Shown piece by piece: positions 62,336-64,000 of a DNA stretch of 64,000 nucleotides. A model generated the notes under the pieces. The model saw only the letters and a list, made by a program, of their open reading frames with translations. It had not been told where the DNA came from and made no database searches. Origin of the DNA: Verrucomicrobiota bacterium (lineage in GTDB: Bacteria; Verrucomicrobiota; Kiritimatiellia; CAIVKH01); contig JACKPT010000010.1 in assembly GCA_024233345.1 (NCBI GenBank), positions 1-64,000 on the forward strand, in the 5' to 3' direction. Every line of letters starts with the position of its first letter. Within the stretch, counting starts at the first letter, position 1. The position numbers and the translations under genes were made by a program.

Positions 62336-63790
62336 ATGGTTTTCAGCTCCTACTTTTTTCTGTTCTACTTTTTGCCCGCCGCTCTGCTCGGGTATTACCT
62401 GATCCCCGGCCGGGGCAAGCATCTGATGCTGACCCTGTTCAGCTATCTGTTTTACGGGTGGTCGAATCCGGCGTTTGTCCTGTTGCTTCTGTTTTCCACC
62501 GTGGTCGACTATATCTGTGGCCTGGTGATCTCGGGAATCCGACCCTGGGGCCAGGAGGTTGAGGTGGCCTTGCCCGAAAATCGCCGCCACACTCCTGCCC
62601 AGAAATGGGCGGTTACCATTTCGATCCTCACCAACCTGTCCCTGCTCGGCTTCTTCAAGTATTTCAATTTCGCGGTGGGCTCCTGGGATGCTCTGATCGC
62701 ATCGTGGGGGCTGGACAGTTGGATGGTGGATACCGCCCTGAAAGTAACCCTGCCCCTCGGGATCAGCTTCTACACCTTCCAGTCCATGAGCTATACCATC
62801 GATGTGTATCGGGGTCACGCCCGTCCGCTCAAAAACTTCATCGATTTCGCCTGCTATGTATCGATGTTTCCCCAGTTGGTGGCCGGGCCGATTATCCGCT
62901 ATGCCGAGGTATCCGAGCAACTGCGGTCCCGTTCCCACACCTTCGCAAAATTTGCCCGGGGTGTGGCGTTTCTCTCGCTCGGGTTGACCAAGAAAATCTG
63001 GTTGGCGAATCCCTGCGGCAAGATCGCCGATGTGGTCTTTCTGGCCGATGCCCGTACCGCGATCGATGCCTGGTATGGCGTGATCGCCTATGCCTTTCAG
63101 ATCTATTTCGATTTCAGTGCCTACTCGGATATGGCGATTGGCCTCGGCCTGATGTTGGGTTTTGTCTTTCCCAAGAACTTCAACGCACCCTATCGCGCAA
63201 TTTCGATCACCGATTTCTGGCGCCGGTGGCATATCTCCCTGTCGTCATGGCTGCGTGATTACCTGTACATTCCGCTGGGCGGGAACCGAAAGGGAGAGGT
63301 CCGAACCTATGTGAATCTGATGCTGGTGATGCTTCTGGGAGGTCTTTGGCATGGCGCCTCGTGGAACTTTGTCATCTGGGGCGGGCTGCATGGGTTGTTT
63401 CTGGCCAGTGAGCGGAAGTGGCACGATTCAGGGTTTACCCGTCTTGTTCCCAGGCCGCTTCAGATGGGGGTGACCTTTGGGCTGGTGCTGTTGACTTGGG
63501 TCTTTTTCCGGGCGGAATCCCTCCCGTCAGCCTGGGCCTATTTGCAATCGATGGCAGGGGTGGGTACCACCCACTCTGCGGACAACCTGATTGCCGGCCT
63601 GATCTACCAGCCTTTCTATGTCGGCGCCATGTTCATCGCAGCGGTGGTGACCTGGAGAGGTCCCCAAACCTGGGACTGGACCCGGTCGCTGCCAGGTTGG
63701 AAGCTGGTGATTTCCCTGCTTCTGTTTGGCGTTTCGGTAACCCTGCTCGCGGCTCAGGCCTACAACCCGTTTATCTATTTTATTTTCTGA
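62336..63790 (+). CDS. MBOAT-family O-acyltransferase (AlgI/PatA-like)
   Basis: 484 residues with about eleven membrane helices. The family opening is MVFSSYFFLFYFLPAALLGYY, then SLLGFFKYFNF, TLPLGISFYTFQSMSYTIDVYRG, FPQLVAGPIIRY, YAFQIYFDFSAYSDMAIGLGLMLGF, FWRRWHISLSSWLRDYLYIPLGGN and the catalytic His region MLLGGLWHGASWNFVIWGGLHG. It transfers acyl groups across the membrane onto extracellular polysaccharide, like AlgI in alginate acetylation. The partner transferring the acyl group to the polymer is probably the next gene. Confidence 0.93.
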   Translation: MVFSSYFFLFYFLPAALLGYYLIPGRGKHLMLTLFSYLFYGWSNPAFVLLLLFSTVVDYICGLVISGIRPWGQEVEVALPENRRHTPAQKWAVTISILTNLSLLGFFKYFNFAVGSWDALIASWGLDSWMVDTALKVTLPLGISFYTFQSMSYTIDVYRGHARPLKNFIDFACYVSMFPQLVAGPIIRYAEVSEQLRSRSHTFAKFARGVAFLSLGLTKKIWLANPCGKIADVVFLADARTAIDAWYGVIAYAFQIYFDFSAYSDMAIGLGLMLGFVFPKNFNAPYRAISITDFWRRWHISLSSWLRDYLYIPLGGNRKGEVRTYVNLMLVMLLGGLWHGASWNFVIWGGLHGLFLASERKWHDSGFTRLVPRPLQMGVTFGLVLLTWVFFRAESLPSAWAYLQSMAGVGTTHSADNLIAGLIYQPFYVGAMFIAAVVTWRGPQTWDWTRSLPGWKLVISLLLFGVSVTLLAAQAYNPFIYFIF

Positions 63791-63792
63791 CC

Positions 63793-64000
63793 ATGAACGC
63801 TTCCCGTCCCCCCATCATGAGCCGCGAGGAGCAGGCCCACCGCGAGGTTGGGTTCACGGAGATATCACCCCGTGCCGCGAAAACCTATGTCCTGGTCTGG
63901 TTGGCCCTGATCGCCCTGGTCTGGGTGGTGGATCATGCGGTGGAATGGCGCACCACCGGTTCTCTGGGGCAGGCCCGGTCCCTGGCGGTGGCTCGCGCGT
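63793..64000 (+). CDS. start of the MBOAT partner gene (partial, SGNH/AlgX-like expected)
   Basis: The ATG at 63793 begins 2 bases after the MBOAT stop, and the frame stays open to the window edge (69 codons). The visible part has a polar N-terminus (MNASRPPIMSREEQAHREVG) and one membrane helix (TYVLVWLALIALVWVVDHAV). In MBOAT operons this position usually holds an SGNH-type acyltransferase or AlgX/DltD-like protein with such an anchor. The diagnostic motifs lie beyond the edge. Confidence 0.65.
   Translation, partial: MNASRPPIMSREEQAHREVGFTEISPRAAKTYVLVWLALIALVWVVDHAVEWRTTGSLGQARSLAVARA

Overview
The window looks like chromosomal DNA of a PVC-superphylum bacterium, most likely Verrucomicrobiota/Kiritimatiellota-like. 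The reasons are a PEP-CTERM protein, an Alternative Complex III respiratory operon, large exported proteins with Asp-Gly-rich calcium-type repeats, a GH31 enzyme with Calx-beta repeats, and many small palindromic and dispersed repeats. This assignment is inference from gene content, not from a marker gene.

Layout. (1) 0-15 kb is an accessory region. It holds a truncated ATPase, a tRNA-Val 3'-end fragment, a tyrosine integrase with a divergent XRE regulator, and then a nearly palindromic locus. Two ~390-bp inverted repeats (2621-3001 and 14245-14641) enclose two divergent gene pairs. Each pair is a giant exported protein with a shared N-terminus followed by a helical-repeat-like exported protein. 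The giant proteins end differently: one in a phosphodiester-glycosidase (NAGPA)-like domain, the other in an HELKH zinc-peptidase-like motif. A second copy of the tRNA-Val fragment, in inverted orientation, lies between them. (2) 15-26.5 kb carries a receiver protein overlapping a radical SAM/SPASM gene, an SGNH/TPR protein with a PA14 TonB-like protein, a PuuD-type urate hydroxylase, a Phd/PIN toxin-antitoxin pair and the GH31 protein. (3) 26.6-30.0 kb is a minus-strand run of seven small genes separated by attC-like sites, i.e. an integron-type cassette cluster without an integrase. (4) 30-46 kb holds the PEP-CTERM gene, a cystathionine gamma-synthase-type enzyme and a contiguous ~13.6-kb respiratory operon: ActABCDEF, a small membrane protein, SCO1, CoxBACD, CtaB and DUF420. 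(5) 46-53 kb has an OvoA-type methyltransferase, an M29-like peptidase, an Nfu-type Fe-S scaffold, a STAS/RsbU pair and EttA. (6) 53-59.7 kb is a second accessory region. It has a dispersed repeat family, a second cassette cluster (plus strand, 55.2-58.1 kb) and a second Phd/PIN pair between direct repeats. (7) 59.7-64 kb has MetF, a lipoprotein-like beta-propeller protein, an MBOAT acyltransferase and the start of its partner, which runs off the window.

How the genes work together. ActA-F would oxidise menaquinol and pass electrons to the A2-type cytochrome c oxidase (CoxBACD) encoded just downstream, with SCO1 and CtaB supplying copper and heme maturation. The two cassette clusters show a diagnostic integron signature. 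In at least four cassettes the 8-9 bases at the start (R') are the exact reverse complement of the bases at the end of the same cassette (R''). The two most interesting items are these paired cassette clusters and the inverted-repeat locus of modular exported proteins beside the integrase.
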